Notes: a model not told the origin generated them from the sequence alone. A stretch of DNA of 64,000 nt from Companilactobacillus sp. (GCF_022484265.1 NZ_JAKVLR010000001.1:2542001-2606000); one strand, 5' to 3'. Shown: positions 8,532 through 17,182, numbered from the stretch's first letter. Made by a program: numbers and translations.

Positions 8532-9356
8532 ATGCAATTAAATGCAATTCAAATGATATTAGTCGTTCTTGTGTCATTCCTAGCTGGTATGGAAGGTATC
8601 TTGGATATGTTCCACTTCCATCAACCAGTTATCGCTTGTACATTGATCGGCTTAGTTACAGGTCAACTAGTTCCATGTTTGATCTTAGGTGGTACTTTAC
8701 AAATGATTGCTCTAGGTTGGGCAAACATTGGTGCCGCTGTTGCTCCTGATGCAGCTCTTGCTGCTGTTGCTTCAGCTATTATCTTGGTCTTAGGTGGCCA
8801 AGGTCAAAAGGGTGTCGGTTCAGCTATTGCTATCGCCGTTCCTTTGGCTGTTGCCGGACTATTACTTACTATCTTAGTTCGTACTATTAGTACTGGTATT
8901 GTTCATATTATGGATAGAGCTGCCGAAGAAGGTAGTTTTAGAAAAATTGAAATATGGCAATATATTGCTATCGCACTTCAAGGTTTACGTATTGCTATCC
9001 CAGCAGCTATGATTCTTGCAATCGGTGCTGGTCCTGTTAGAACCATGCTAACTGCTATGCCTAAATGGTTAACAGATGGTTTAGCTCTAGGTGGTGGTAT
9101 GGTTGTTGCCGTTGGTTATGCAATGGTTATCAACATGATGGCTTCACGTGAAGTTTGGCCATTCTTTGCAATCGGATTCGTTTTAGCTACTATCGAAAAA
9201 TTAACACTTATCGGTCTTGGTGCTATTGGTCTATCACTTGCTCTTATTTACTTAACACTATCTAAATCTGGTGGTTCAGGTTCAAGTAATGGTGGCAGTG
9301 GTGCAGGAGATTCCAACACGGGAGATCCGGTCGGTGACATCATAGATAATTACTAA
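8532..9356 (+). CDS. manM: PTS mannose transporter subunit EIIC
   Basis: Integral membrane subunit of the mannose-family PTS, forming the sugar channel with EIID. The 274 residues contain several hydrophobic spans and the family sequence EGILDMFHFHQP near residue 25. The C-terminal 30 residues are Gly/Ser/Asp-rich and look flexible. GGAGG ten bases upstream supports the ATG at 8532. It is 99 bases after EIIAB and 17 before EIID. In Listeria and lactococci the EIIC/EIID pair is the receptor for class IIa bacteriocins, which matters for the immunity-like gene nearby. Confidence 0.96.
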   Translation: MQLNAIQMILVVLVSFLAGMEGILDMFHFHQPVIACTLIGLVTGQLVPCLILGGTLQMIALGWANIGAAVAPDAALAAVASAIILVLGGQGQKGVGSAIAIAVPLAVAGLLLTILVRTISTGIVHIMDRAAEEGSFRKIEIWQYIAIALQGLRIAIPAAMILAIGAGPVRTMLTAMPKWLTDGLALGGGMVVAVGYAMVINMMASREVWPFFAIGFVLATIEKLTLIGLGAIGLSLALIYLTLSKSGGSGSSNGGSGAGDSNTGDPVGDIIDNY

Positions 9357-9373
9357 AATGGAGGAAGATTAAA

Positions 9374-10285
9374 ATGGCAGATCAAGTTAAAATTTCTAGA
9401 AGAGATCGTATAGCCGTTTGGTGGCGTTCAACTTTCCTTCAAGGTTCATGGAATTACGAACGTATGCAAAATGGTGGCTGGGCTTACTCATTGATCCCAG
9501 TTTTGAAAAAATTATATAAGACAAAAGAAGATCGTGCTGCCGCATTGAAGCGTCACTTGGAATTCTTCAATTGTCACCCATACTTAGCTTCACCTATTTT
9601 AGGTGTTACTATGGCTTTGGAAGAGGAACGTGCTAACGGTGCTCCCGTTGATGACGTTGCCATCCAAGGTGTTAAAGTTGGTATGATGGGTCCATTGGCT
9701 GGTATTGGTGATCCTGTGTTCTGGTTCACAATTAAGCCTATTATTGGTGCTATTGCAGCTTCACTTGCTATGACTGGTAATATCATGGGACCAATCCTTT
9801 ACTTCATTGCATGGAATGCTATTCGTATGGCCTTCATGTGGTACTCACAAGAACTTGGCTACAAAGCCGGTTCAAAGATCACCGAAGATATGTCAGGTGG
9901 TTTGCTACAAGATGTTACAAAAGGTGCTTCTATTCTAGGTATGTTTATCTTAGGGGCATTGATCAACCGTTGGGTTGTTGTTAAATTCACACCGGTTGTT
10001 GCTACAAATAAGCTTTCAAAGGGTGCTTATATCGATTGGAACCATCTTCCATCCGGTGCACAAGGAATTAAGGAAGCTTTGATCCAACAACATGCTGGAC
10101 TATCTCTTACAGCAACTAAAGTTACTACTTTGCAAGATAACTTGGATCTATTGATTCCAGGACTTGCAGCTCTATTACTAACATTCTTATGTATGTGGCT
10201 TCTGAAGAAGAAAGTATCACCAATTATCTTGATCCTTGGATTATTCGTAGTTGGTGTTGTATTCCACGTAATCGGATTGATGTAA
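9374..10285 (+). CDS. manN: PTS mannose transporter subunit EIID
   Basis: Second membrane subunit of the mannose PTS, 303 residues. The N-terminal half carries family hallmarks such as WNYERMQNGGW and FFNCHPYLASPILG, then EEERANGAPVDD and the glycine-rich GPLAGIGDP. The C-terminus has hydrophobic spans at about 245-303. GGAGG precedes the ATG at 9374. A terminator 20 bases downstream closes the core operon, so the small gene and manO beyond may be expressed separately or by readthrough. Confidence 0.96.
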   Translation: MADQVKISRRDRIAVWWRSTFLQGSWNYERMQNGGWAYSLIPVLKKLYKTKEDRAAALKRHLEFFNCHPYLASPILGVTMALEEERANGAPVDDVAIQGVKVGMMGPLAGIGDPVFWFTIKPIIGAIAASLAMTGNIMGPILYFIAWNAIRMAFMWYSQELGYKAGSKITEDMSGGLLQDVTKGASILGMFILGALINRWVVVKFTPVVATNKLSKGAYIDWNHLPSGAQGIKEALIQQHAGLSLTATKVTTLQDNLDLLIPGLAALLLTFLCMWLLKKKVSPIILILGLFVVGVVFHVIGLM

Positions 10286-10304
10286 TAATTATTCGACAAA
10301 AACT

Positions 10305-10333
10305 GATGGACTCGCTTGAGTTCATCTTTTTTT
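10305..10333 (+). terminator. Intrinsic terminator after EIID
   Basis: Nine-bp stem GATGGACTC / GAGTTCATC (one G-T pair), 4-base loop, then seven T residues. Confidence 0.85.
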
Positions 10334-10378
10334 ATACTATAGGTCTTGAAACGACTAGAAGTGTGATATGTTAAGAAC

Positions 10379-10564
10379 ATGAAATTCAATACGAAGTTTT
10401 ATAAAAAAGCAGATTTTTACTTTGGACTATTTTTCATGTTGATCATTTTCTGGCTGGTCAGAGAGCAGCCGTTCACCAAGTCCTGGTGGATCGATTTAGT
10501 TGTATTCTTGGTCGGATTGTTTGATTTGATTCGGGCACTGACATTCAGAGATAATGAGCAGTGA
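10379..10564 (+). CDS. Small membrane protein, 61 residues, unknown function
   Basis: I do not recognise this family. The product has two predicted membrane helices (about 13-29 and 37-53) and a short charged C-terminus. The start region KFNTKFYKKADFYFG closely resembles RFNKQFYRSADFIFA in the protein at 28560, suggesting a small paralogous family. The ribosome site before the ATG is poor, so expression is uncertain. It lies between the EIID terminator and manO. Confidence 0.55.
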   Translation: MKFNTKFYKKADFYFGLFFMLIIFWLVREQPFTKSWWIDLVVFLVGLFDLIRALTFRDNEQ

Positions 10565-10587
10565 TCAGCGTTACGAACAGCCAACCA

Positions 10588-10616
10588 TTTTGTGTTGATT
10601 GATGATTGGTTATAAT
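10588..10616 (+). promoter_or_regulatory. Candidate manO promoter
   Basis: A consensus TATAAT at 10611-10616 with a weak TTTTGT 17 bases upstream, 32 bases before the manO start. Confidence 0.45.
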
Positions 10617-10648
10617 ATAGTTATCTAGTTTTGGAACGGAGCTTTTAA

Positions 10649-11035
10649 ATGGTTGAATCTTTAAATAAAAAATCCGAGTTAGTCATGGATGCGACCTCGC
10701 ATCTAGGGTTGACTGATTATGGCAAAATAATGGTCGGCGATAAAGCATTTGAGTTTTACGATGACCGTGACAAGAAGAACTACATTCAAATTCCTTGGAC
10801 TGAAGTTGACTATGTAGTCGTCTCAGTTATGTTTGGTGGAAAGTGGATTCCACGCTTTGCCTTAAAGACAAAGAAGAACGGCATGTTCAGTTTCTCATCC
10901 AAAGACCCCAAGAAGGTCTTACGTGCTATCAGAGAGCATATCGATGCTGACCGGATAGTTAAGTCGTTGACATTCTTCCAAGTCCTCAAACGAGGAATCA
11001 CGCGTCCATTTAATCGACGTAAGAAAAATAAATAA
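10649..11035 (+). CDS. manO: DUF956 protein, ManO-like
   Basis: Cytoplasmic protein of 128 residues of the DUF956 family, which is encoded beside mannose PTS operons in lactic acid bacteria and is thought to regulate them. Recognised by the conserved stretches DATSHLGLTDYGKIM, IPWTEVDYV, GGKWIPRFALKTKKNG and FSFSSKDPKKVLRAIR. The C-terminus is strongly basic. ATG at 10649 follows GGAG. It lies downstream of EIID with its own candidate promoter and ends at a bidirectional terminator. The exact mechanism of the family is not something the sequence shows. Confidence 0.9.
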   Translation: MVESLNKKSELVMDATSHLGLTDYGKIMVGDKAFEFYDDRDKKNYIQIPWTEVDYVVVSVMFGGKWIPRFALKTKKNGMFSFSSKDPKKVLRAIREHIDADRIVKSLTFFQVLKRGITRPFNRRKKNK

Positions 11036-11046
11036 TCGCGTAATTT

Positions 11047-11087
11047 AAAAGTGCCTCCCAATTTATAAAATTGAGAGGCACTTTTTT
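11047..11087. terminator. Bidirectional terminator between manO and the immunity-like gene
   Basis: Long inverted repeat: AAAAGTGCCTC pairs with GAGGCACTTTT around a second CAATTT/AAATTG stem, flanked by A and T runs. It serves convergent genes and overlaps the stop codon of the minus-strand gene. Confidence 0.9.
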
Positions 11088-11388
11088 AATCCAAATTATG
11101 AAAGGCTGATAACCAGCCGTTTTTTGACCCCTTATTGATCAAAACGTCGTTTAAAACGTTGATCAGTTCATTGAGGTATTCAGGCATTTTAAAACCATGC
11201 TTGCGGGAGAATACGCCAGCTTCTTTTCTGAGGTTGAGCATATTTCTAAATCGTTTTTGATATTTTACTTTTTGATTAATCTCTCCAAGAATGTCGACTA
11301 GATATTTGTCGTCAGCAATCTCTGGATCACTGAGACATTGGTCGACCAACTCGGAAATCTTTTTAACATTTTCTGGCGAATATTTCAT
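11086..11388 (-). CDS. Putative class IIa bacteriocin immunity protein (EntA-immunity-like)
   Basis: Small protein of 100 residues, helical and charged with no signal or membrane span. Size and the pattern of an amphipathic helical bundle followed by an EYLNELINVLND segment recall enterocin A-type immunity proteins, which protect by binding the bacteriocin-bound mannose PTS. This assignment is by resemblance only. I start at ATG 11388 because TTTGGAG lies seven bases upstream; a TTG at 11400 falls inside that site. No bacteriocin structural gene is adjacent, so it is an orphan, next to the operon for its presumed partner. Confidence 0.5.
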   Translation of the reverse strand: MKYSPENVKKISELVDQCLSDPEIADDKYLVDILGEINQKVKYQKRFRNMLNLRKEAGVFSRKHGFKMPEYLNELINVLNDVLINKGSKNGWLSAFHNLD

Positions 11389-11409
11389 GATAGACTCCAA
11401 ACTAATTTT

Positions 11410-12036
11410 TTAGGCGAAGGCGAGTGCTAGAACTACTCCGTTCATTATAATATGACTTGCTGCACTGACATAGATATTTTTTGAACGATAGTAAACAAAG
11501 CAGAACCAAGCTCCCATGATGGCATAAATAATAAATCGCGTATCTTGATGCATGAAGGCAAACAGTAGGGATGAAATGATTGCTGCCCAATAAATATTAG
11601 TTGGTTTGATCAAGCTTGCAAAGAAGACTCGTCTAAAAATAATTTCTTCCATAATTGGCGCACATATTAATACGTACACAAGATAGTATGGATACCCTTT
11701 AACTGAGGTCAGTAAGGTCAAAGTGTTTTGAGAAGAAGTTTGAACGTGCAGCAATCCTTCGATAGCTCCGAGTCCGTATTGGATGACAATGGCACCGATG
11801 GCTCCGATTAAAGTCCAAGTGATAGCTTTACGATAATCGAATTTTTCAGACTCAACGTCATTTGCACCATTTTCATGAACCAAATAGATCATGATCCCAG
11901 TTGCTAATACGGCAGCAATAGTTTCGATAGCAAAGTAGATATGCCCAGTAACTGAGGCCATTGATAATCCAGTCCCGAGCAGGATCAAAGCTAGATACAT
12001 TAAGATAGTAATAAGTTGGTTAGTAGAATTTTTCAT
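11410..12036 (-). CDS. CPBP family intramembrane metalloprotease (YdiL-like)
   Basis: Membrane protein of 208 residues in the CAAX protease/bacteriocin-processing (Abi) family. The three motifs are intact: EEIIFRR (Glu130-Glu131...Arg135), FAFMH (His163) and SHIIMNG (His195, Asn199), within about six hydrophobic segments. GGGAG before ATG 12036 fixes the start; the longer frame overlaps the groES promoter. Bacillus has its homologue ydiL at the same place beside groESL. It is divergent from groES. Substrate unknown; a link with the adjacent immunity-like gene is possible since some family members confer bacteriocin immunity. Confidence 0.9.
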   Translation of the reverse strand: MKNSTNQLITILMYLALILLGTGLSMASVTGHIYFAIETIAAVLATGIMIYLVHENGANDVESEKFDYRKAITWTLIGAIGAIVIQYGLGAIEGLLHVQTSSQNTLTLLTSVKGYPYYLVYVLICAPIMEEIIFRRVFFASLIKPTNIYWAAIISSLLFAFMHQDTRFIIYAIMGAWFCFVYYRSKNIYVSAASHIIMNGVVLALAFA

Positions 12037-12065
12037 GTAAACTCCCTTTTTTGTGATGTAAATAC

Positions 12066-12131
12066 TTGCATGTTCTAAATAAAATGTTAATATAAAAGTT
12101 GTGATTAGCACAAGAGATGTTCGAGTGCTAA
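12066..12131 (+). promoter_or_regulatory. groESL promoter with CIRCE operator
   Basis: TTGCAT (12066-12071) and TAATAT (12088-12093) are 16 bases apart. The HrcA operator CIRCE follows at 12105-12131: TTAGCACAA, nine bases, GAGTGCTAA. The right half is perfect; the left half differs from TTAGCACTC at its last two bases. HrcA repression is established for this element in Firmicutes. Confidence 0.9.
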
Positions 12132-12168
12132 ATTAATATTAATTAAAAATTCATCGGAGGGATATAAA

Positions 12169-12453
12169 TTGTTAAAACCACTTGGAGACAGAATTATTGT
12201 AACAGTCGATAAAGAAGAAGAGAAGACAGTTGGTGGCATTGTTCTTGCTAACAACGCCAAAGAAAAGCCACAAACAGCTGAGGTAGTTGCTGTCGGTGCT
12301 GGTTCAACAACACCAGAGGGTAAAGTATTACCTATGACAGTTAAGACCGGAGACAAGATTCTTTTTGATAAGTATGCTGGCTCAGAAGTTAAGTATGACG
12401 ATAAAGATTACCTAATCCTTCACGAAAAAGATATCATGGCAATCGTTGAATAA
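12169..12453 (+). CDS. groES: Co-chaperonin GroES
   Basis: Ten-kDa lid of the GroEL chamber, 94 residues, the normal family length. It opens with LKPLGDRI and contains the mobile-loop region KTVGGIVLANNAKEKPQ (about residues 20-36) and the AVGAGSTTPEGK segment. The start is TTG at 12169, eight bases after GGAGG; no ATG fits. It is co-transcribed with groEL 52 bases downstream under a CIRCE operator, so both should be heat-inducible through HrcA. Confidence 0.97.
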   Translation: MLKPLGDRIIVTVDKEEEKTVGGIVLANNAKEKPQTAEVVAVGAGSTTPEGKVLPMTVKTGDKILFDKYAGSEVKYDDKDYLILHEKDIMAIVE

Positions 12454-12505
12454 TTAATCAGGCATATATAAAACAACTTATTAAATTATGGAGTGTGGAA
12501 TTTAA

Positions 12506-14134
12506 ATGGCTAAAGAAATTAAATTTTCAGAAGATGCACGTTCTAAAATGTTAGATGGTGTTAACAAACTTGCTAACACAGTTAAGACAACTATCGGACC
12601 TAAGGGTCGTAACGTTGTTCTTGAAAAGAGCTATGGCTCACCAGAGATCACAAATGATGGTGTAACAATTGCAAAGAGTATCGAACTTGAAGACCACTTT
12701 GAAAACATGGGTGCAAAGCTTGTTTCTGAAGTTGCTTCAAAGACTAACGATATCGCTGGTGATGGTACTACTACTGCTACAGTATTAGCACAATCAATCA
12801 TTTCAGAAGGTATGAAAAACGTTACAGCCGGTGCTAACCCTGTTGGTATCAGAACTGGTATCGAAAAGGCAACAAAGGCTGCAGTTGATGAATTACACAA
12901 GATCTCACACAAGGTTTCAGGTAAAAAGGATATTGCTCAAGTAGCTTCAGTTTCTTCAGCTAATGAAGAAGTTGGTGGACTTATCGCTGATGCCATGGAA
13001 AAAGTTGGTAACGATGGTGTTATCACAATTGAGGAATCAAAGGGTATTGATACAACACTTGATGTTGTTGAAGGTATGCAATTTGATCGTGGATACATTT
13101 CACAATACATGGTTACAGATAACGACAAGATGGAAGCAGATCTCGACAATCCTTACATCTTGATCACAGACAAGAAGATTTCAAACATCCAAGACATCTT
13201 GCCATTGCTACAACAAATCGTTCAACAAGGTAAAGCATTGTTGATCATTGCTGACGATATTGATGGTGAAGCATTGCCAACACTTGTTTTGAACAAGATC
13301 CGTGGAACATTCAACGTTGTTGCTGTTAAGGCTCCTGGTTTTGGTGACCGTCGTAAGGCTCAACTTGAAGATATCGCTACATTAACAGGTGCTCAAGTTA
13401 TTACTTCAGACCTTGGTCTTGAACTTAAAGATACAACAATGGACCAATTAGGTACTGCTGGTAAGGTAACTGTTACAAAAGACAACACAACTATTGTTGA
13501 AGGTGCCGGAGATAAAGACGCCATCGCAGAACGTGTTGAAACAATCAAGAAACAAATCGCTGAAACAACTTCAGACTTTGACAAGGAAAAGCTTCAAGAA
13601 CGTCTAGCTAAATTAGCTGGTGGTGTCGCTGTTGTTAAAGTTGGTGCTGCTACAGAAACAGAACTTAAAGAACGTAAATACAGAATCGAAGATGCATTGA
13701 ACGCTACACGTGCCGCTGTTGAAGAAGGCTACGTTGCTGGTGGTGGTACAGCATTAGTTGACATTCTTGACGCTGTTAAGGCAGTTAAGGGTGAAGGCGA
13801 TGTTCAAACAGGTATCAACATCGTTACACGTGCCCTTGAAGAACCAGTTCGTCAAATTGCTGAAAATGCTGGTCTTGAAGGTTCAGTTATCGTTGAACAC
13901 TTGAAGGGTGAAAAGAAAGAAGTCGGCTACAACGCTGCTACTGACAAGTGGGAGAATATGATCGATGCCGGAATCATTGACCCTACTAAGGTTACACGTT
14001 CAGCATTGCAAAATGCTGCATCAGTTGCCGCATTGTTATTAACAACAGAAGCTGTTGTTGCTGACAAGGATGATCCAAACGCACCTGCTGCTCCAGCTGC
14101 TAACCCAGCTGCAGGCATGGGCGGAATGATGTAA
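12506..14134 (+). CDS. groEL: Chaperonin GroEL
   Basis: Sixty-kDa ATP-dependent folding chamber, 542 residues, full length. It begins AKEIKFSEDARSKML, contains the nucleotide-site GDGTTTATVLAQ (about 86-97) and ends in the typical Gly/Met tail (GMGGMM). GGAG precedes the ATG. It shares the groES promoter and CIRCE site. A hairpin terminator follows about 85 bases after the stop. Confidence 0.98.
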   Translation: MAKEIKFSEDARSKMLDGVNKLANTVKTTIGPKGRNVVLEKSYGSPEITNDGVTIAKSIELEDHFENMGAKLVSEVASKTNDIAGDGTTTATVLAQSIISEGMKNVTAGANPVGIRTGIEKATKAAVDELHKISHKVSGKKDIAQVASVSSANEEVGGLIADAMEKVGNDGVITIEESKGIDTTLDVVEGMQFDRGYISQYMVTDNDKMEADLDNPYILITDKKISNIQDILPLLQQIVQQGKALLIIADDIDGEALPTLVLNKIRGTFNVVAVKAPGFGDRRKAQLEDIATLTGAQVITSDLGLELKDTTMDQLGTAGKVTVTKDNTTIVEGAGDKDAIAERVETIKKQIAETTSDFDKEKLQERLAKLAGGVAVVKVGAATETELKERKYRIEDALNATRAAVEEGYVAGGGTALVDILDAVKAVKGEGDVQTGINIVTRALEEPVRQIAENAGLEGSVIVEHLKGEKKEVGYNAATDKWENMIDAGIIDPTKVTRSALQNAASVAALLLTTEAVVADKDDPNAPAAPAANPAAGMGGMM

Positions 14135-14218
14135 TCATTCCCCATCAAAACCCCAACAAACCGACATGGTGAGTTAGGTACGAATACACTTGAGAAACAT
14201 TAGAAATAAATACCGTTA

Positions 14219-14255
14219 AGAAGGAATCGCATTGTTTTGCGGTTCCTTCTTTTTG
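14219..14255 (+). terminator. Intrinsic terminator after groEL
   Basis: Stem AGAAGGAATCGCA / TGCGGTTCCTTCT (one G-T pair), loop TTGTTT, then five T residues. Confidence 0.9.
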
Positions 14256-14280
14256 TTATGATTGTGTTGAGGTAAACAAT

Positions 14281-15099
14281 ATGGACGAACTATTTTCGAT
14301 TGGCCAACTATCAAAACTTTTTAACATCAAGATCCCGACTTTGAGATATTACGATGAGGTGGGCTTATTGAAGCCAGCTAAAGTTGACGATACATCGCAT
14401 TATCGCTATTACTCGACTGAGCAGTTTGAACGATTGAATGTCATCACTTATTTGCGAGCATTGAATTTGTCCATCGATGCGATCAAAGATTTTTTTGAGG
14501 CCCGTGATATTTCACGTCTGCAGGAAATGTTGGGTGAACAGAAGCAGCAAGTTCAACAACAAATTCTGGCGCTGGAAAATGTTAATCGTCGGATCGATGC
14601 GAGACTTGATCAAGTTCGGGATGCGCAAAACAGCACTCTGGATAAATTGGAATTGATCGAGCTACCAGAAGTGTCCATCATTTCGTTAGATGAAAATTAT
14701 CAACCAACGCAAGACATTGAGTTTCCTATCACGACACTACGTAAAAAATACGGTCTCGATAAGAATATTTTTTTAGGAAAAATTGCTTTGAGACTCAGTC
14801 GGACTAATTTATTGAAAGGCCAATTTGGTCAATACAGTGGTCTGTTGTTGATTTTGGAGCCTGGCGATACTGAAGATGCGACTGCCACTTTATCAGCAGG
14901 CCAGTATTTGCGAGTCAGATTTCACGGCACGCATGAGAACGCTAGTAAGTCATATTCACAATTAGTTGATTATTGCCAAAAGAATAGTCTGGAGATTGTC
15001 GGGGATGCGATTGAGACCTCGTTGATCGACTATGGTATCACCGATGATTACGAGAAATACGTGACTGAAATTCGCGTTCCGGTTATAAAAAACAATTGA
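14281..15099 (+). CDS. MerR family transcriptional regulator with C-terminal effector domain
   Basis: Transcription activator of 272 residues. Residues 1-75 form the MerR winged helix (FSIGQLSKLFNIKIPTLRYYDEVGLLKPA). A coiled-coil dimerisation helix spans about 78-120, rich in Gln and Leu. The remaining 150 residues resemble the effector-binding domain of BmrR/BltR-type multidrug regulators, though I see only general similarity. TTGAGG precedes the ATG. The next gene, a DUF554 membrane protein, lies 56 bases downstream on the same strand and may be its target. Confidence 0.85.
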   Translation: MDELFSIGQLSKLFNIKIPTLRYYDEVGLLKPAKVDDTSHYRYYSTEQFERLNVITYLRALNLSIDAIKDFFEARDISRLQEMLGEQKQQVQQQILALENVNRRIDARLDQVRDAQNSTLDKLELIELPEVSIISLDENYQPTQDIEFPITTLRKKYGLDKNIFLGKIALRLSRTNLLKGQFGQYSGLLLILEPGDTEDATATLSAGQYLRVRFHGTHENASKSYSQLVDYCQKNSLEIVGDAIETSLIDYGITDDYEKYVTEIRVPVIKNN

Positions 15100-15155
15100 C
15101 CCTCTAGTCACTTGAGAGTTTATAATATTTCTAATGAACGATAAGGGGATCAGTT

Positions 15156-15833
15156 ATGATAGGGACAATTTATAATGTTTGCATGATCATCGTGGGAAGC
15201 TTGATCGGCAAATTTTTACATAAAGGTTTAAAACAGGAGTACCAGACTATTTTGACTCAGGCATTAGGACTAGTGGCAATGGTCGTGGGAATCAACGCTG
15301 TGGTTCAAAATATGCCAAAGAGCCACTATCCAGTCTTGTTCATCGTCAGTCTCGCAATAGGTGGTGTTATTGGACAAATATTAAACATTCAAAAGCACTT
15401 CGATAATTTAGTCGGTCGATTCTCTGGTGGAAATTTGGCAGAAGGTCTAGCTACAGCAATCCTGTTGTACTGTATTGGTTCATTGTCGATCCTGGGACCA
15501 ATTCAAGCAGCATTGAATCACGACTATACCTTCTTGTTCACCAATGGAACATTAGACGGGATAACGTCGATCGTCTTGGCCTCAACATTTGGATTTGGAA
15601 TCGCAATCGCAGCTGGTGCGGTTTTCGTGTGGCAGGGCAGTATTTATGCAATCGCCATGCTACTCCAAAATTCGATCAATACTAGCATGGTGACAGAGCT
15701 GACAATTGTCGGGGGCATATTGATTCTAGCCTCAGGCTTAGGATTATTAGAGATCAAGAAGATTAGCGTCTTAAATCTTTTACCATCACTAGTAGTTCCA
15801 ATTATTGCAGTTTTGGTGCTACAAGCTTTCTAG
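15156..15833 (+). CDS. DUF554 membrane protein (YdfK-like)
   Basis: Integral membrane protein of 225 residues with about seven hydrophobic segments. The start MIGTIYNVCMIIVGSLIGK and the segments LGLVAMVVGINAV and YCIGSLSILGPIQAAL are typical of DUF554, a family of unknown, possibly transport, function. AAGGGG nine bases before the ATG. It follows the MerR gene and precedes a terminator, suggesting a two-gene unit. Confidence 0.88.
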   Translation: MIGTIYNVCMIIVGSLIGKFLHKGLKQEYQTILTQALGLVAMVVGINAVVQNMPKSHYPVLFIVSLAIGGVIGQILNIQKHFDNLVGRFSGGNLAEGLATAILLYCIGSLSILGPIQAALNHDYTFLFTNGTLDGITSIVLASTFGFGIAIAAGAVFVWQGSIYAIAMLLQNSINTSMVTELTIVGGILILASGLGLLEIKKISVLNLLPSLVVPIIAVLVLQAF

Positions 15834-15873
15834 GTAAGTATTCAGTATACACATTTAGGATAAATATTGGAGT

Positions 15874-15905
15874 AGAGGACTTATTGAATAAGTTCTCTAT
15901 TTTTG
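15874..15905 (+). terminator. Intrinsic terminator after the DUF554 gene
   Basis: AGAGGACTTAT and ATAAGTTCTCT pair (one G-T) around a 3-base loop and are followed by ATTTTT. The rest of the gap to 16093 is AT-rich and holds only the promoter listed next. Confidence 0.8.
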
Positions 15906-16027
15906 TATCCTATATATTGTATACAAAAAAGTTCGTGATTTATTGTATGTTTTACTCTGTTTAATTGGTTTTCTAATTTAAAAATCGTTATGCCAACCCT
16001 TTTGATACGTTTTATTCTTAAATAGAT

Positions 16028-16056
16028 TTGACATTAATTAGAAATAAGTTAATAAT
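16028..16056 (+). promoter_or_regulatory. Promoter of the ketopantoate reductase-like gene
   Basis: Consensus TTGACA (16028-16033), 17-base spacer, AATAAT (16051-16056). Confidence 0.75.
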
Positions 16057-16093
16057 CTTTAACAATTACATTATTAATTGGGAGGTTTTTATT

Positions 16094-17068
16094 ATGAAAT
16101 ATGCAGTATTAGGCGCAGGCGCAATGGGGTTACGGTATGGATTGCTGTTGCAGGATGCGGGCTTCCCAGTCGATTTCGTTGAAATTTGGGACAAATCTGT
16201 TGAAACAATTAAAGAACAAGGCGGAGTTTACCAATCTCGTGACCGACAAAATAAACATTTAGTGCCAGTAAATATTTTTTCACCAGAAGATTACCAAGGT
16301 AACCCTGATGTTTGGATCGTCTTTGTTAAACAAATGCAATTGGCAGACGCTTTGAAGCGATGCAAACATTTATTCAATGACAAGCAATACGTTATTGCAC
16401 CAATGAATGGTATTGGACATGTTGAAAAATTGAATCAATATTTCGACTCTGACAAGGTTCTTAGCGGAACAGCCATGATTGCTACAGTATTGAACGGACC
16501 TGGCGATGTCGATTTCATGGGACCAGCTGGCGCAGGTTCAATGAAAGTTGTTAACCAAAATGAAACCCCTGATGAGATGACTCATAAGATCGTTGAAGAA
16601 TTTACCAAGGCTAATTTGAATCCGCAATTAACAACTAATTTCATGGGAACCTTGATGTCAAAGGTTATTTTGAACTCCGTATTGAATACACTATGCACAA
16701 TGTTTGAAATTCGAATGGGTGAATTCATCCAAGCACCAACTGCGGAAAAGTTAGGACGTCAATTGATCAACGAAGCATTTGACGTTTGTGAACGTGCCAA
16801 TATTCAACTACTGAATACACGTGAAGAAGAATGGCAAGCAATCAAGATGGCAAGTACAACCAACATGCCATTACATTACCCATCAATGTATCAAGACCTG
16901 CACAAGAACCGTCCAACTGAAGTAGATTACATCAACGGATACATCTACGATTTAGGACTTAAATATCATTACGAAGCCTCAACGCATGATTACTTACGTA
17001 ACCTAGTACATTTGGCAGAGTTTACTAAGAACTTTGATGAGGAGAAGTTTTTAGCAGAACAAAAATAG
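16094..17068 (+). CDS. Ketopantoate reductase family protein (PanE/ApbA)
   Basis: NADPH-dependent 2-dehydropantoate 2-reductase family enzyme, 324 residues. The N-terminal Rossmann fold starts at residue 1 with YAVLGAGAMGLRYG; the C-terminal helical domain contains the family Lys and Asn region near SKVILNSVLNTL (about residues 195-206). GGGAGG ten bases upstream fixes ATG 16094. It stands alone between its own promoter and terminator. In lactic acid bacteria some members are D-2-hydroxyacid dehydrogenases acting on branched-chain keto acids rather than pantoate enzymes, and no other pantothenate genes are nearby, so I withhold a gene symbol. Confidence 0.87.
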   Translation: MKYAVLGAGAMGLRYGLLLQDAGFPVDFVEIWDKSVETIKEQGGVYQSRDRQNKHLVPVNIFSPEDYQGNPDVWIVFVKQMQLADALKRCKHLFNDKQYVIAPMNGIGHVEKLNQYFDSDKVLSGTAMIATVLNGPGDVDFMGPAGAGSMKVVNQNETPDEMTHKIVEEFTKANLNPQLTTNFMGTLMSKVILNSVLNTLCTMFEIRMGEFIQAPTAEKLGRQLINEAFDVCERANIQLLNTREEEWQAIKMASTTNMPLHYPSMYQDLHKNRPTEVDYINGYIYDLGLKYHYEASTHDYLRNLVHLAEFTKNFDEEKFLAEQK

Positions 17069-17074
17069 ATATAC

Positions 17075-17108
17075 AAAAATCCAACTGAGAAGTTGGATTT
17101 TTTTTTTT
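17075..17108 (+). terminator. Intrinsic terminator
   Basis: AAAATCCAAC / GTTGGATTTT with loop TGAGAA and a run of T residues. Confidence 0.9.
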
Positions 17109-17182
17109 AGTGAAAAATTTGTCTCATCCGTCTTTGATATAATTAAATGATTAAATCAAAAGTAGAAAAAGGGATATTTTTA

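Noticed and set aside
11086..11388. CRISPR-linked anti-phage or toxin-antitoxin gene
   Set aside because: No toxin partner or defence motif is adjacent; immunity-protein resemblance explains it better.
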